Of a stretch of 64,000 nucleotides of DNA, positions 26,870-35,311 are shown in pieces (position 1 is the first letter of the stretch; every line of letters begins with the position of its first letter). Source of the stretch: Methanoculleus bourgensis MS2 (GTDB lineage: Archaea > Halobacteriota > Methanomicrobia > Methanomicrobiales > Methanoculleaceae). Below the pieces are notes generated by a model that was given only the letters and a program-made list of their open reading frames with translations, was not told the DNA's origin and made no database searches. The position numbers and the translations under genes were made by a program. The DNA lies in NCBI RefSeq assembly GCF_000304355.2, contig NC_018227.2, positions 868,001-932,000 of the forward strand, given 5' to 3'.

Positions 26870-27542
26870 TTGGCGTGAACGCAACCATGGGTGCACTTGC
26901 GTTCCCGGGTTGGCTATCGGCGAGGTTCGAGCTCGGTTGAACCCCCATGTCGGTTCCGGTGAACGCGGAGTATCCCCGGGCTCTCCCCGGGCAGTGGACC
27001 GTGGTGGGCATCGCCTCGGGGGTGGGGGCGGGGGAGGGGGCTCGCCCCATTGGCGCGAACGTATCCTATGGTGCAATGTATCGATGAAGTTGATGCCGGA
27101 TCCGGACTGTTCGACGGCTCACCCGGGCAGTGGACCGTGGTGGGCATCACCCCGGGGGGTGGGGACCGGGGAGGGGGCTCGCCCCCGCCCCGCAGGCGGC
27201 GGAACTCGCAGAACCCTCCTCATAGCCCCCACCCTGCCCGGCCTCCGGCCTCCTCCCCCGCCCCCTCGGGGGGCGGGGGCAGTGTGTGGCGATACCCATG
27301 GAAAACCCTGTCCGGGCAGAGACGGCTTTGTCTTGGGGAGAGGTCTTCCCCCATACGCGCTAACGTTCAGTATGGAGATTCGCGAGGATACCGTCTCCAA
27401 TTCAGGAGACGAACGTCGTTTTCGGGCACTATTGGCCGGTCTGCGGTCAATCGTCCTCCTCCTCCTCGGAAAACGGTCTTGATCCTTGTCGGGGAGGCAA
27501 TTAGCGAGAGCCCGACCGGTTCGCACCAGAAGTTCATCATGC
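26870..27542 (+). repeat. Large composite of repeat modules C, A, A, B and D
   Basis: Module C (26870-26991) lacks the roughly 30-bp internal insert seen at 11849. Cores are at 26992-27007 and 27128-27143, each followed by G-runs. Module B, with its C-rich/G-rich hairpin, lies at about 27225-27300. D (27353-27542) is in plus orientation, opposite to the D at 12091. An Arg/Gly/Pro-rich open frame runs through the region but mirrors the repeat composition and is not called. The first part of the gap, 26616-26870, has nothing I recognise. Confidence 0.75.
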
Positions 27543-27647
27543 GGCGCGGTCGGCCCCGATATGCCCGGGCTGTCGTTGAGACCATTCCCATGGTCCGACT
27601 CTCCACCGCACGAACCTTTTTGAGGGGGAGCGATCTCTCCCCCTCCC

Positions 27648-28631
27648 ATGAAGTATCTGGCAGTGATCATCCTTGGCCTGCTGCTCATCCCGTCCGGAGT
27701 GCAGGCGCTCACTTTCGTGAGCGGGGACCAGCCTGTGATTAATACTCCCATCCCTGATGACGTGATCGCGTCGGGAGGGTCCGTGACCGTCGGCGCCCCG
27801 GTTGACAGCCTGACTGTCGCCGGGGGCAGTGTTACGGTGAATGCGCCGGTCCGGGGCGACGTCATAGCCGCGGGGGGCGCCCTGATCATCAACGGCGACG
27901 TCGGCGGGAAGGTGCTCGCCGCAGGGGGCGATATCGAGGTGAACGGAAACGCGACGAACGTCCTCATCACCGGGGCCACGGTCAGGATCGGGAAAGACGC
28001 CGTCATCAGGCGCGACGCTATGATCAGTGCCGGGGACGTCACGAACGAGGGATCGGTCCTGCAGAACCTTACCGTCTCAGCGAACACCTTCAACAACACC
28101 GGCACGGCCGGGAACGTGACGTTTGAGGAGGTGCAGGAGCCGGCGCTGCCGTTGCCCGGCCTCTTCTCGGTTCTCGCCGCCATCGGGTTCCTGATCCTCG
28201 GGCTCATCCTCGTCAGGGCCTTCCCGGCTCCGTTTGTGGCGGTGGTCCGGCAGGTCGAGAGGAGCCCGATCATCCTGACAGTCGTCGGGTTCTTTGCGAT
28301 CATCGTATCGGTGATCGTCCTCCTCATCATCGCCGTCACCATCATCGGTCTCCCCCTCGCGCTCGTCGGGGGACTGCTCTTCATCGCCGCCCTGATGCTC
28401 GCGTCGCTCTTCGTCGCATACGCCCTCGGGGACGTCATCGCCTCCCGGGTGGGGTGGAAGCCCGGGCCGACCTGGGTGTTCGTCCTCGGGTTTGTGATCC
28501 TGCAGATTCTCCTCTTCATCCCGCTGCTCGGAAGCATCGTCGGGGTCATCGCGGTCAGCCTCGGCTACGGCGGGTTGCTCTACGCACTCAGGGACGCCTG
28601 GCCGTTCGGCGCGGGCGGGGAGGCGGCATAA
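27648..28631 (+). CDS. Secreted/membrane protein with bactofilin-like repeats
   Basis: 327 aa. A signal peptide (about residues 1-20, ending GVQA) leads to a beta-helix-like region (about 40-150) with repeats such as GGSVTVGAPV, GGSVTVNAPV, AGGALIINGDV and AGGDIEVNGNA, the pattern of polymer-forming bactofilins. A hydrophobic C-terminal half (about 165-320) has four or more membrane helices. The repeat domain would lie outside the cell. ATG 27648 follows a TTTTTGA stretch about 30 bp upstream and no clear ribosome site. It could shape the envelope; that is inference. Confidence 0.82.
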   Translation: MKYLAVIILGLLLIPSGVQALTFVSGDQPVINTPIPDDVIASGGSVTVGAPVDSLTVAGGSVTVNAPVRGDVIAAGGALIINGDVGGKVLAAGGDIEVNGNATNVLITGATVRIGKDAVIRRDAMISAGDVTNEGSVLQNLTVSANTFNNTGTAGNVTFEEVQEPALPLPGLFSVLAAIGFLILGLILVRAFPAPFVAVVRQVERSPIILTVVGFFAIIVSVIVLLIIAVTIIGLPLALVGGLLFIAALMLASLFVAYALGDVIASRVGWKPGPTWVFVLGFVILQILLFIPLLGSIVGVIAVSLGYGGLLYALRDAWPFGAGGEAA

Positions 28632-28900
28632 TCCAGTTTCATGAGGGACAATGGATGGGGGCCTGTTAACCCCACGCCCGCCCCCACGGGGTGATGGCCA
28701 GGAGAAGGGCCAGGGATACCTGCAGCCCTCGGTTACCGCCCCGTTCACCGTTGCCAGCAATACTTTCCCCTCCCAGGGGGGGCAGTCACGGGGATCGCCG
28801 GTGGCAGTCGGTTGCCAGTGTGCTTCTTCCCTCTTCATCCTCAAAACCTGATGCAGAAGCTTCGGGTGTTTTCTGGCAGGACGTCCTATCCTCATCTTAG

Positions 28901-29176
28901 ATGACCCCTCAGGAACTGAACGCCTCCCCCTGCCCCTGCCGCTGGTGCGGGGGCACCGGTATCAACAACACCATCCACCTACGCCACCCCGGCGGCGCAT
29001 GCCGTGCCTGCAGGGGCGCCGGAACCCTGCTGGTCTGGCGACCACCACGCCCCTGCCCCTTCTGTGGCGGCACCGGGGTGGACCCGGTCCCAAACGCGGC
29101 CTTCCGGAGCATTCCCTGCCGCAACTGTTCAGGGACAGGGTGGATCGACTACCTCCTCACCACCGCAGATGAGTGA
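28901..29176 (+). CDS. Four-CxxC zinc-finger miniprotein (DnaJ-type motif)
   Basis: 91 aa. Four CxxCxGxG-like units are spread over the whole protein: CRWCGGTG, CRACRGAG, CPFCGGTG and CRNCSGTG. This is the arrangement of the DnaJ cysteine-rich domain that binds two zinc ions, but no J-domain or substrate domain is present. It may be a stand-alone zinc-binding chaperone or RNA-binding module. The start is ATG 28901; no strong ribosome site is seen. It converges on the Rsm22 gene 55 bp downstream. Confidence 0.8.
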   Translation: MTPQELNASPCPCRWCGGTGINNTIHLRHPGGACRACRGAGTLLVWRPPRPCPFCGGTGVDPVPNAAFRSIPCRNCSGTGWIDYLLTTADE

Positions 29177-29231
29177 CGGCTGGCATTCCTTCCAGTTGGT
29201 GAGGAGGCAGACCGCAGGGGTTCGCACGGGT

Positions 29232-30599
29232 TCAGGTGCTCCTGGCTCCTGTCCCCGCATCCTGCCCCTCCGAACCCCTTATCGGCTCGATCCTGGTCCG
29301 GGGCAGGATCACCAGGTTGTATGCGTTGTGGTCCCGGTTGAACTTGACGAGGACCCTCGAGAACTCCACGATATCGCCGTAGGCAAGCCCCTCGAAGATG
29401 TCGCGGTTCGGGCCCCGGAGGGTCGCCGGGATCACGGCGTAGACCGGGTTGGCGGCTGTCCCGTCGCAGACCTTGTAGACCTTCGTCCGGTCATCACCAA
29501 GGTTCCCCGACATCAGCGCGGCGACGACGTTGATCGTTCTGTCACGGTGCCGGTGGAGGTGGGAGAAGCGGGCGAACTTCGCCCCGGAAGGCACCCGGTA
29601 GGCGTGCTGTGTCTTCCCATCCTTCCGCAGGAGTGCGGAGGAGTACTTGATATCGACGTTGATGAACCGGTAGGCGTCCCCTCCCTCTGCGAGCCGTTCC
29701 ATCAGCCGGGTCGGCCGGATGTTGCTCTTCTGCTCGAAGGTCCAGCATCGTTTGGGGTTGCAGACGGTGCCCCATATGAACGAACAGGGGCTGTAGATGG
29801 TGAGGCCCCGGTCCATGATCGCGCGAACGGTCTGGCGCATGGCGGTCGCGTTCTCGAGGTCTGCCGGTTCCACGACGACGATCGTCCCGTCGGGCGCGAG
29901 GCGGTCGGCGAGACGGGCGACGAGGTCGGCACGCTCCTCGATCTCCATGTCGCGGAGCTCGTTCAAGACGTTTGAGAAGACCATAAGGTCGATCCGGTCG
30001 GGCAGGTCTTCCACCACGAGTGCCCTGATATCCTCACGGATGGGTTTTTCCACCCGCACAGCATCGCCCTGTGCCGCGGCGGCGGCCGGGACCAGGGCGT
30101 TGTAGGCTTCAAAATGTTCCTCAGAGCGTTCAATGGCGTAGACCTCGGCCGAGCCGCCTCCTATCCTGCCGAGGAGATCGATGACGGCGAGCGGCACGAC
30201 TCCCGGCCCGGTCCCGACGTCCAGGATACGCATGTGGGGCTTTGCGAGCCCCTGATCGATGATCTGCCAGAGGATATGCTCAAACTGCACCAGGTAGACG
30301 GGCGCGTGATAGGCAAGGTAGCCGAGGACCTGGTAGGCCTTCCGGTAACTCACCTGCTGTCCTTTCCAGTACCGGCTCTTCTGGACGAGGATGGCGTTCC
30401 GCATCCGGTCGAGGACGACTGGGTCGTCCCATGCCTTGGTGGTCTTCCTCTCGATGTAGCCCTCCACGAGCCGCTGGATGTAATCGGGGACCTCCGGGTT
30501 CCGGAAGAACGCGAGTTGCCGCTCGCGCCCGGCATCACTGATCAGATAGTCATCGCCCGCAAGGGGCTCCTGTTCTGCAACTCTATGCCGCTCGCTCAT
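29232..30599 (-). CDS. Rsm22/METTL17-type ribosomal small-subunit methyltransferase-like protein
   Basis: 455 aa SAM-dependent methyltransferase fold with the motif I loop ILDVGTGPGVV and the acidic follow-up AIERSEEHF. A later segment PCSFIWGTVCNPKRCW and a further Cys (YKVCDG) give four cysteines that could hold the Fe-S cluster known for Rsm22/METTL17 proteins, which assist small-subunit assembly. Cys spacing here is inferred, not modelled. A C-terminal OB-like region (YGDIVEFSRVLVKFNRD) follows. ATG 30599 starts the conserved protein; upstream in-frame codons are weak. Confidence 0.8.
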   Translation of the reverse strand: MSERHRVAEQEPLAGDDYLISDAGRERQLAFFRNPEVPDYIQRLVEGYIERKTTKAWDDPVVLDRMRNAILVQKSRYWKGQQVSYRKAYQVLGYLAYHAPVYLVQFEHILWQIIDQGLAKPHMRILDVGTGPGVVPLAVIDLLGRIGGGSAEVYAIERSEEHFEAYNALVPAAAAAQGDAVRVEKPIREDIRALVVEDLPDRIDLMVFSNVLNELRDMEIEERADLVARLADRLAPDGTIVVVEPADLENATAMRQTVRAIMDRGLTIYSPCSFIWGTVCNPKRCWTFEQKSNIRPTRLMERLAEGGDAYRFINVDIKYSSALLRKDGKTQHAYRVPSGAKFARFSHLHRHRDRTINVVAALMSGNLGDDRTKVYKVCDGTAANPVYAVIPATLRGPNRDIFEGLAYGDIVEFSRVLVKFNRDHNAYNLVILPRTRIEPIRGSEGQDAGTGARST

Positions 30600-30646
30600 G
30601 GTGTACCAGCTTCTTACAGGATGGTTTATACAGGTTCCGGGGGCGC

Positions 30647-30902
30647 CATAGTGTACCATTTCACCTTAACGTGAGGGTGCGTTGGAGTGATCGCCGGTCT
30701 TGCGCGTGCTTCCGCGGGAGAATTCATGGGGCAGAGCGAGAGGTTGTATGCATGAAAGCGACCCATTTCCCGGGCGAGCCCCGGGCAGTGGACCGTGGTG
30801 GGAATCGCCCCCGGGGGCACGGTGGAACAGAGTAAGGGGGCCTCCCGGTCGCCACCCCGGGGAGGTCTTCATGGACGATCTTGGATAAAATGTTCCAATA
30901 GA
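30647..30902. mobile_element. MITE-like composite (TIR, module G, repeat core)
   Basis: The left end CATAGTGTACCATTTCACC and the right end, CTATTGGAACATTTTATCC when reversed, match at about 12 of 17 positions. Between them lie the G unit GAATTCATGGGGCAGAGCG (from 30720), also at about 40619 and inverted at 51664-51707, and a repeat core at 30786-30801. It sits between the start of the Rsm22 gene and the end of iorB. The element shows the core packaged inside MITE-like ends. Confidence 0.6.
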
Positions 30903-30951
30903 CCTCCGCCCTGTCTGGTAAAAATCGATGATGGGTGGCAGAGCCTCTCGT

Positions 30952-31551
30952 TCAGGGTGCAGGCGCACCCCGCTCCCCCGCCGCCGCCCGCCCGAGCCTG
31001 AAGGCTTTCGCGTTGACTTCGACGGTCTTTGGCGGGACGCACCGCCGCACCGCCTCTTCAAGCGTCTCCGGCCTGAGGGGTATGTCGCCGGAGGCGGCCC
31101 CGAGCATAACGATGTTCTGCGAGAGGCTGCTCCCCGCCTCCTCCGCAAGTTCTGCAGCGTCGATGCAGGCGACGTCGAGGTCTGAGAGTGCGGCGAGGAT
31201 GCTCTCCTCATCCGGCACCGCAAGGCCCTGCTGGTAGACCGATGTCGGGACGACCAGGTGCCGGTTCACCACGAGCCTTCCTCCGGCCGGGAGGTAGTGG
31301 CGGTAGCGGAGGGCCTCGAGGAGGTCGAAGGCGATCAGGAGATCGGCCGTCCCGGGGGTGATCAGGGAACCGAACTTCCCGTCGATCCGGATATGGCTCT
31401 CCACCGACCCGCCGCGCTGTGCCATCCCGTGGGTCTCGGCGCTCCTGACGCTCCGGTGTTCGATGATGCACGCCTCACCGAGGACGTTTGAGGCGAGCAC
31501 GGTCCCCTGGCCGCCGATCCCGACGATCAGGATATCAAACGAGGGTTTCAT
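30952..31551 (-). CDS. iorB: Indolepyruvate:ferredoxin oxidoreductase beta subunit
   Basis: 199 aa gamma-type pyruvate-ferredoxin oxidoreductase domain. The N-terminal segment DILIVGIGGQGTVLASNVLGEA is diagnostic, followed by AQRGGSVESHIRI. With IorA it oxidises aryl pyruvates (indolepyruvate, phenylpyruvate) to acyl-CoA with ferredoxin, or runs in reverse to make aromatic amino acids from aryl acetates. The ATG at 31551 overlaps the iorA stop by 4 bp (ATGA), so the pair is co-translated. Confidence 0.93.
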   Translation of the reverse strand: MKPSFDILIVGIGGQGTVLASNVLGEACIIEHRSVRSAETHGMAQRGGSVESHIRIDGKFGSLITPGTADLLIAFDLLEALRYRHYLPAGGRLVVNRHLVVPTSVYQQGLAVPDEESILAALSDLDVACIDAAELAEEAGSSLSQNIVMLGAASGDIPLRPETLEEAVRRCVPPKTVEVNAKAFRLGRAAAGERGAPAP

Positions 31552-33317
31552 TGCCGTCCCTCCCTAGCGATCGCACCCGACGGACATATGTCCGCACAGA
31601 CGCCGCACCCGGCGCAGAGGTCGGTGATCGTCGCGTTCTTCCCTGAGAACGCGATCGCCGGACAGCCGAACGACCGGCAGACGCCGCAACCCGTGCACCG
31701 CTCCAGGTTGACTGCGTAGGGTTTTCGCCTGATCCCGGACCGGCGTGCGGTGATGACGCAGGGCTGTTTTGCGATGATGACCCGGACGCCTGTGCGCTCC
31801 TTTGCCCGGCGGAAGGTATCGAGAAGGTGGGGCAGGTTGTAGGGATCGACCGTCTCGACCCAGGCGACCCCGCATGACCGGCAGAGAGCCTCAAGCGATA
31901 CCGGTACGCTCTCGACGCCCGTGGCCGTCACTCCCGTGTTGGGGTTTGGCTGGTGACCGGTCATCGCGGTGATCCGGTTGTCCAGGATGACGACGACCAT
32001 CTCGGCACCGTTGTAGACGGCGTTTAAGAGCCCCGGGATCCCGGTGTGCAGGAACGTCGAGTCGCCGATGGTGCAGACCACCGGCCGCTCCTCGCCCGAC
32101 CGGGCGATTCCACTCCCAACCGTGATCGAGGCGCCCATGCAGATGGTGGTGTCGACCGCCCCGAGCTGGAGCCCGAGGGTGTAGCACCCGATGTCGCTCG
32201 GGAAGATGCCGTCGCGGAAGACCTTCTTCATAGCGTAGAACGTCGACCGGTGCATGCACCCGGCGCAGAGGATCGGCGGACGGGGCGGCACCCCCTGGAC
32301 CGGTGCGGCTGCAGGATAGGCTACCGTGGGGGGTATGCCTGCATCCTGCATGGCGGCGGCGACCGTCGCCGGGGTGAGTTCTCCCTCATACGGCACCGTG
32401 CCGGTCATCTTGCCGAAGACCTCCGTCTTCGTCGCCACCTGGCGCACCGCCTCCTCGATGACCGGAGCGAGTTCCTCGATGACGAGGACCTTCTCGTGCT
32501 GGTCGACGAAGGATTTGAGCCACTCCTCATCGATGGGGTAGGCGCCGATGACCGCGAGCGAGACGTCATCCGGGAGCACCTCCTGGACGTAGGCGGCGGC
32601 GACGCCGCTTGCGATAACAGCGGTTCTGCCCCGGACGGTATGGCGGTTGTAGCCGAGTTCGACCAGCCGCTTTCTGATCGCCGGCTGCTTCTCGTTCAGG
32701 GCTTTGTGGAGCAGGCGGGTGTGCGCGGGGATGACCACATACTGCTTCGGGTCACCGCAGAAGGCTGCGGTCCGGTGTTCAGCGCCGACCTCTCCGACGT
32801 CGACATCGCCCTTTGAGTGGCAGATACGGGTGGTGGGCCGGAAGATCACAGGCAGACCGAACTCCTCGGAGAGGGCGAAGGCGTCCCGCATCATATCGTG
32901 CGCTTCCTGAACCGATGCCGGGTCCAGGCAGGGGAGCCGGGCGAAGTGCGCGTAGCGCCGGGTATCCTGCTCGTTCTGGGAGCTGTGCGCGAAGGGGTCA
33001 TCTGCAGAGAGGATGACGAACCCGCCGGTGACCCCGGTGTATGCGCTCGTCATCAGGGGATCGGCCGCCACGTTCAGCCCGACGTGCTTCATGGTGCAGA
33101 GTGCGCGGAGGCCGCACCAGGCGGCGGCGAGCGCGTTCTCGAAGGCGACCTTCTCGTTCGTGGACCATTCCACGGTGAGCGGGCGCTCCTCCTGCACCCT
33201 GAGGATATCGACCACTTCTGAGGACGGTGTCCCGGGGTAGCCGCTGGCAAAATCGATGTTTGCCTCCAGGCACGCGTGTGCAATGCCCTCGTTTCCGAGT
33301 AGGTATCGTACTGCCAT
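31548..33317 (-). CDS. iorA: Indolepyruvate:ferredoxin oxidoreductase alpha subunit
   Basis: 589 aa. It has an N-terminal pyrimidine-binding domain (FASGYPGTPSSEV), a central TPP domain (FPSDIGCYTLG, then ASITVGSGIARSG and TIGDSTFLHTGIPGLLNAVYN), and two C-terminal 4Fe-4S motifs, CTGCGVCRSFGCP and CAGCGVCADICP, as in other archaeal IorA. ATG 33317 is preferred; the frame could begin at TTG 33329. The first Cys-rich motif has a CxxCxxC-x3-C form, typical of IorA. Reactions run with iorB next door. Confidence 0.94.
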   Translation of the reverse strand: MAVRYLLGNEGIAHACLEANIDFASGYPGTPSSEVVDILRVQEERPLTVEWSTNEKVAFENALAAAWCGLRALCTMKHVGLNVAADPLMTSAYTGVTGGFVILSADDPFAHSSQNEQDTRRYAHFARLPCLDPASVQEAHDMMRDAFALSEEFGLPVIFRPTTRICHSKGDVDVGEVGAEHRTAAFCGDPKQYVVIPAHTRLLHKALNEKQPAIRKRLVELGYNRHTVRGRTAVIASGVAAAYVQEVLPDDVSLAVIGAYPIDEEWLKSFVDQHEKVLVIEELAPVIEEAVRQVATKTEVFGKMTGTVPYEGELTPATVAAAMQDAGIPPTVAYPAAAPVQGVPPRPPILCAGCMHRSTFYAMKKVFRDGIFPSDIGCYTLGLQLGAVDTTICMGASITVGSGIARSGEERPVVCTIGDSTFLHTGIPGLLNAVYNGAEMVVVILDNRITAMTGHQPNPNTGVTATGVESVPVSLEALCRSCGVAWVETVDPYNLPHLLDTFRRAKERTGVRVIIAKQPCVITARRSGIRRKPYAVNLERCTGCGVCRSFGCPAIAFSGKNATITDLCAGCGVCADICPSGAIAREGRQ

Positions 33318-33425
33318 TGTTCCACTCAACTGTACTTCTATTGTCGGTTTTCAAGATAGCGCTTTGGATGCTGATCCAAAACAATTAAGTGTCAGGATAT
33401 CCGATATTGTAGGGTAGTCCCTACA

Positions 33426-33498
33426 GGGCCCGTAGCATAGCTGGTGGTGCACCCGGCTGATAACCGGGAGGTCGTGCGTTCGAATCGCATCGGGCCCA
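33426..33498 (+). tRNA. tRNA-Ile (GAT anticodon)
   Basis: The acceptor stem GGGCCCG (33426-33432) pairs fully with CGGGCCC (33491-33497); A at 33498 is the discriminator base. The anticodon arm is CCCGG-CTGATAA-CCGGG, which gives GAT and isoleucine. The T arm has GTTCGAATC. The D arm is TAGCATAGCTGGTGGTGCA-like. The CCA tail is not encoded. A T-tract lies about 30 bp downstream. Confidence 0.95.
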
Positions 33499-33527
33499 CT
33501 GTTTCTCATTTCATGTTATTTTCAGGG

Positions 33528-33534
33528 TTTTTTT
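33528..33534 (+). terminator. T-tract after tRNA-Ile
   Basis: Seven consecutive T residues, 30 bp after the tRNA, fit an archaeal T-rich terminator. No strong hairpin precedes them. Confidence 0.45.
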
Positions 33535-33539
33535 GAATA

Positions 33540-33590
33540 GGTGGTGCACCCGGCAATTTGCCGGGTGGTCGTGCGTTCGAATCACATTGG
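33540..33590 (+). pseudogene. Partial, decayed copy of tRNA-Ile
   Basis: GGTGGTGCACCCGG (33540-33553) and GGTCGTGCGTTCGAATC (33566-33582) repeat the D-side, anticodon stem and T arm of the tRNA 114 bp upstream. The anticodon loop is CAATTTG, which lacks the U33 expected before an anticodon. The 5' acceptor strand and D arm are missing and the 3' side has no pairing acceptor. It is a remnant, perhaps left by integration into the tRNA gene or by duplication. Confidence 0.75.
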
Positions 33591-33726
33591 GATATCGTTC
33601 TTTTTACCAAATGCCTCCTTTAAAGCCGTCTATTCCCGAATTCATGCATCATTTTCGGTAACCCCGGTAATATTATCTCTCGTTTTGAATCGCGGGAAAC
33701 GGGAGGCTATGCAAGAGCGCATCCGT

Positions 33727-35010
33727 TCAACCCGAATTCTCGGACCTCCGGCGGTAGACAAGATGCTCAAGCACCAGGACCGCTACGATGCCCACCACAA
33801 AGCCGTTCGCGATCAGGGGGCGGAGGGTTGCCGGGAACCCTGCGGCGACCGCTGCGGGCAGGAACGCCACCACGGTCCCGAGGAGGAGGGGAACGCCGAT
33901 GATCAGCCCTTCGTCGAACGTCCTGACAGCGCTGCTCTCCTGCCCGAGCATAAGCCCTGCCGCGATCTGGGCGGCCATGACGTAGGCGAGGACGACGCCG
34001 ATGACCGGCCCGGGGATGCTGCCCAGGTAGCCGATGGCGAGGGGGGACGCGGCCATGAGCGCGAGCGCCACGCCGGCCGGGACCAGGGCAAACCGGGACG
34101 CGCACCCGGTGGCGGCGATGACGCCAGGGGAGAGCGAGAAGTTCACCGGGCCGATCACGCCGGTGAGGCCCGCGAGGGCGTTGCCGAGGCCGGTGACGGT
34201 CACCCCGCGGTTTACGCGCTCGCCCATCTTATCAGCCGCGAGAAGGCCGCCCACCGACTGGATGGACCCGAGGTCGTTGATGGCGAGCGCAAGGAAGCAG
34301 ATCAGGAATGCCGCAAGGACCCCGATATCTGGTATGGCGAGCGGCGCAAGCAGGTCTCCGGGGAACGCGAGCAGCGCGGTACCTTCTGGCGGCAGGGGGA
34401 CCGCACCGAAGAGGACGACGTAGGCCAGGGTGCCGAGGATGATCGCCCAGAGCGCCAGGGTCGATTTCCATATACCCTTCAGGAATCCGTTTGCGATGAA
34501 GAGGATGAGAGCGAATGCGAGGGCGAAGAGGAAGGTATGCGTCGCCGGGACCGTGCCGCCGCCGTCGGTGATCAGGTTGAGGATGACGGGGGCGAGGGTG
34601 AAGGCGATGAGCATGAGGACGACCGTGATCACCCGGGGTGTAAAGAGGCGTTTGAGGTACTCAAAGAGGCCGGCTGCTGCGGTCCCTGCGAGGAGGAGCC
34701 CGCCGACAAGTAGCGATGCGTTGATCGCGCCGAATCCCGCATCAAGACTTGCGAGGACGCCGATCAGGAGCACCGTCGCCGGGCCGATCACCAGGGGGAG
34801 TTTGTGGCCCAGGTATAACTGCACGAGCAGCACCAGGGCGGTGAGGAGGAAGAGTTTCTGGAGGTAGGGGATGGCTGACCCCCCGTAGAGGCCGGCCACC
34901 ACCTTGCCGATGATGAGGATGGCAGGCACGCTCACCGCAAGCCACTGCAGGCCGAAGATGAGGAGGGACGCCGGCCCCGGCCGGTCGTCGATACCGTAAG
35001 TAAATTCCAT
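33727..35010 (-). CDS. Uracil/xanthine permease (NCS2 family)
   Basis: 427 aa membrane protein with about 12-14 helices. The N-terminal segment FTYGIDDRPGPASLLIFGLQW is the start signature of NCS2 nucleobase symporters, and the central region has FALAFALILFIANGF and LALAINDLGSIQSVGGLL (with the conserved Asn/Asp/Gly-Ser). A Gly-rich carboxylate segment (LTGVIGPVNFSLSPGVIAATG) is the family's substrate-binding part. Uracil, xanthine or hypoxanthine are the candidate substrates. Start ATG 35010. Confidence 0.9.
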   Translation of the reverse strand: MEFTYGIDDRPGPASLLIFGLQWLAVSVPAILIIGKVVAGLYGGSAIPYLQKLFLLTALVLLVQLYLGHKLPLVIGPATVLLIGVLASLDAGFGAINASLLVGGLLLAGTAAAGLFEYLKRLFTPRVITVVLMLIAFTLAPVILNLITDGGGTVPATHTFLFALAFALILFIANGFLKGIWKSTLALWAIILGTLAYVVLFGAVPLPPEGTALLAFPGDLLAPLAIPDIGVLAAFLICFLALAINDLGSIQSVGGLLAADKMGERVNRGVTVTGLGNALAGLTGVIGPVNFSLSPGVIAATGCASRFALVPAGVALALMAASPLAIGYLGSIPGPVIGVVLAYVMAAQIAAGLMLGQESSAVRTFDEGLIIGVPLLLGTVVAFLPAAVAAGFPATLRPLIANGFVVGIVAVLVLEHLVYRRRSENSG

Positions 35011-35311
35011 TGTAACAACTCCTGGCGGAACTGCCGGCCCGGGAGCGGGGCACGGGAGGGCGTTCCGGCCTATATTGAGTCTTTTTTGTCCCGGGGTCCA
35101 TAACTGTTCCCATTACGGCGAGAGGGGGCCCGATCGGGGTGGATGGAGTACCCCCTTCACCGTATAGGGCAGGCCCGGGATACTGCCTCCCGGCTATTTT
35201 CATCGAAAACCGGTGGTTTGATGCCCGCGGCTGGGAATTGATCAGTATGGTTTCACCCGGTCATGCGGCTGGACTCTGTATCAACTCCGGCACCACGCGG
35301 AGGCGGCGAGC
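35011..35311. other. Gene-free divergent spacer
   Basis: The 301 bp between the divergent permease and ABC transporter genes hold the two promoters. The best TATA-like stretch on the plus side is weak. I find no repeat modules or small genes here. Confidence 0.5.
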
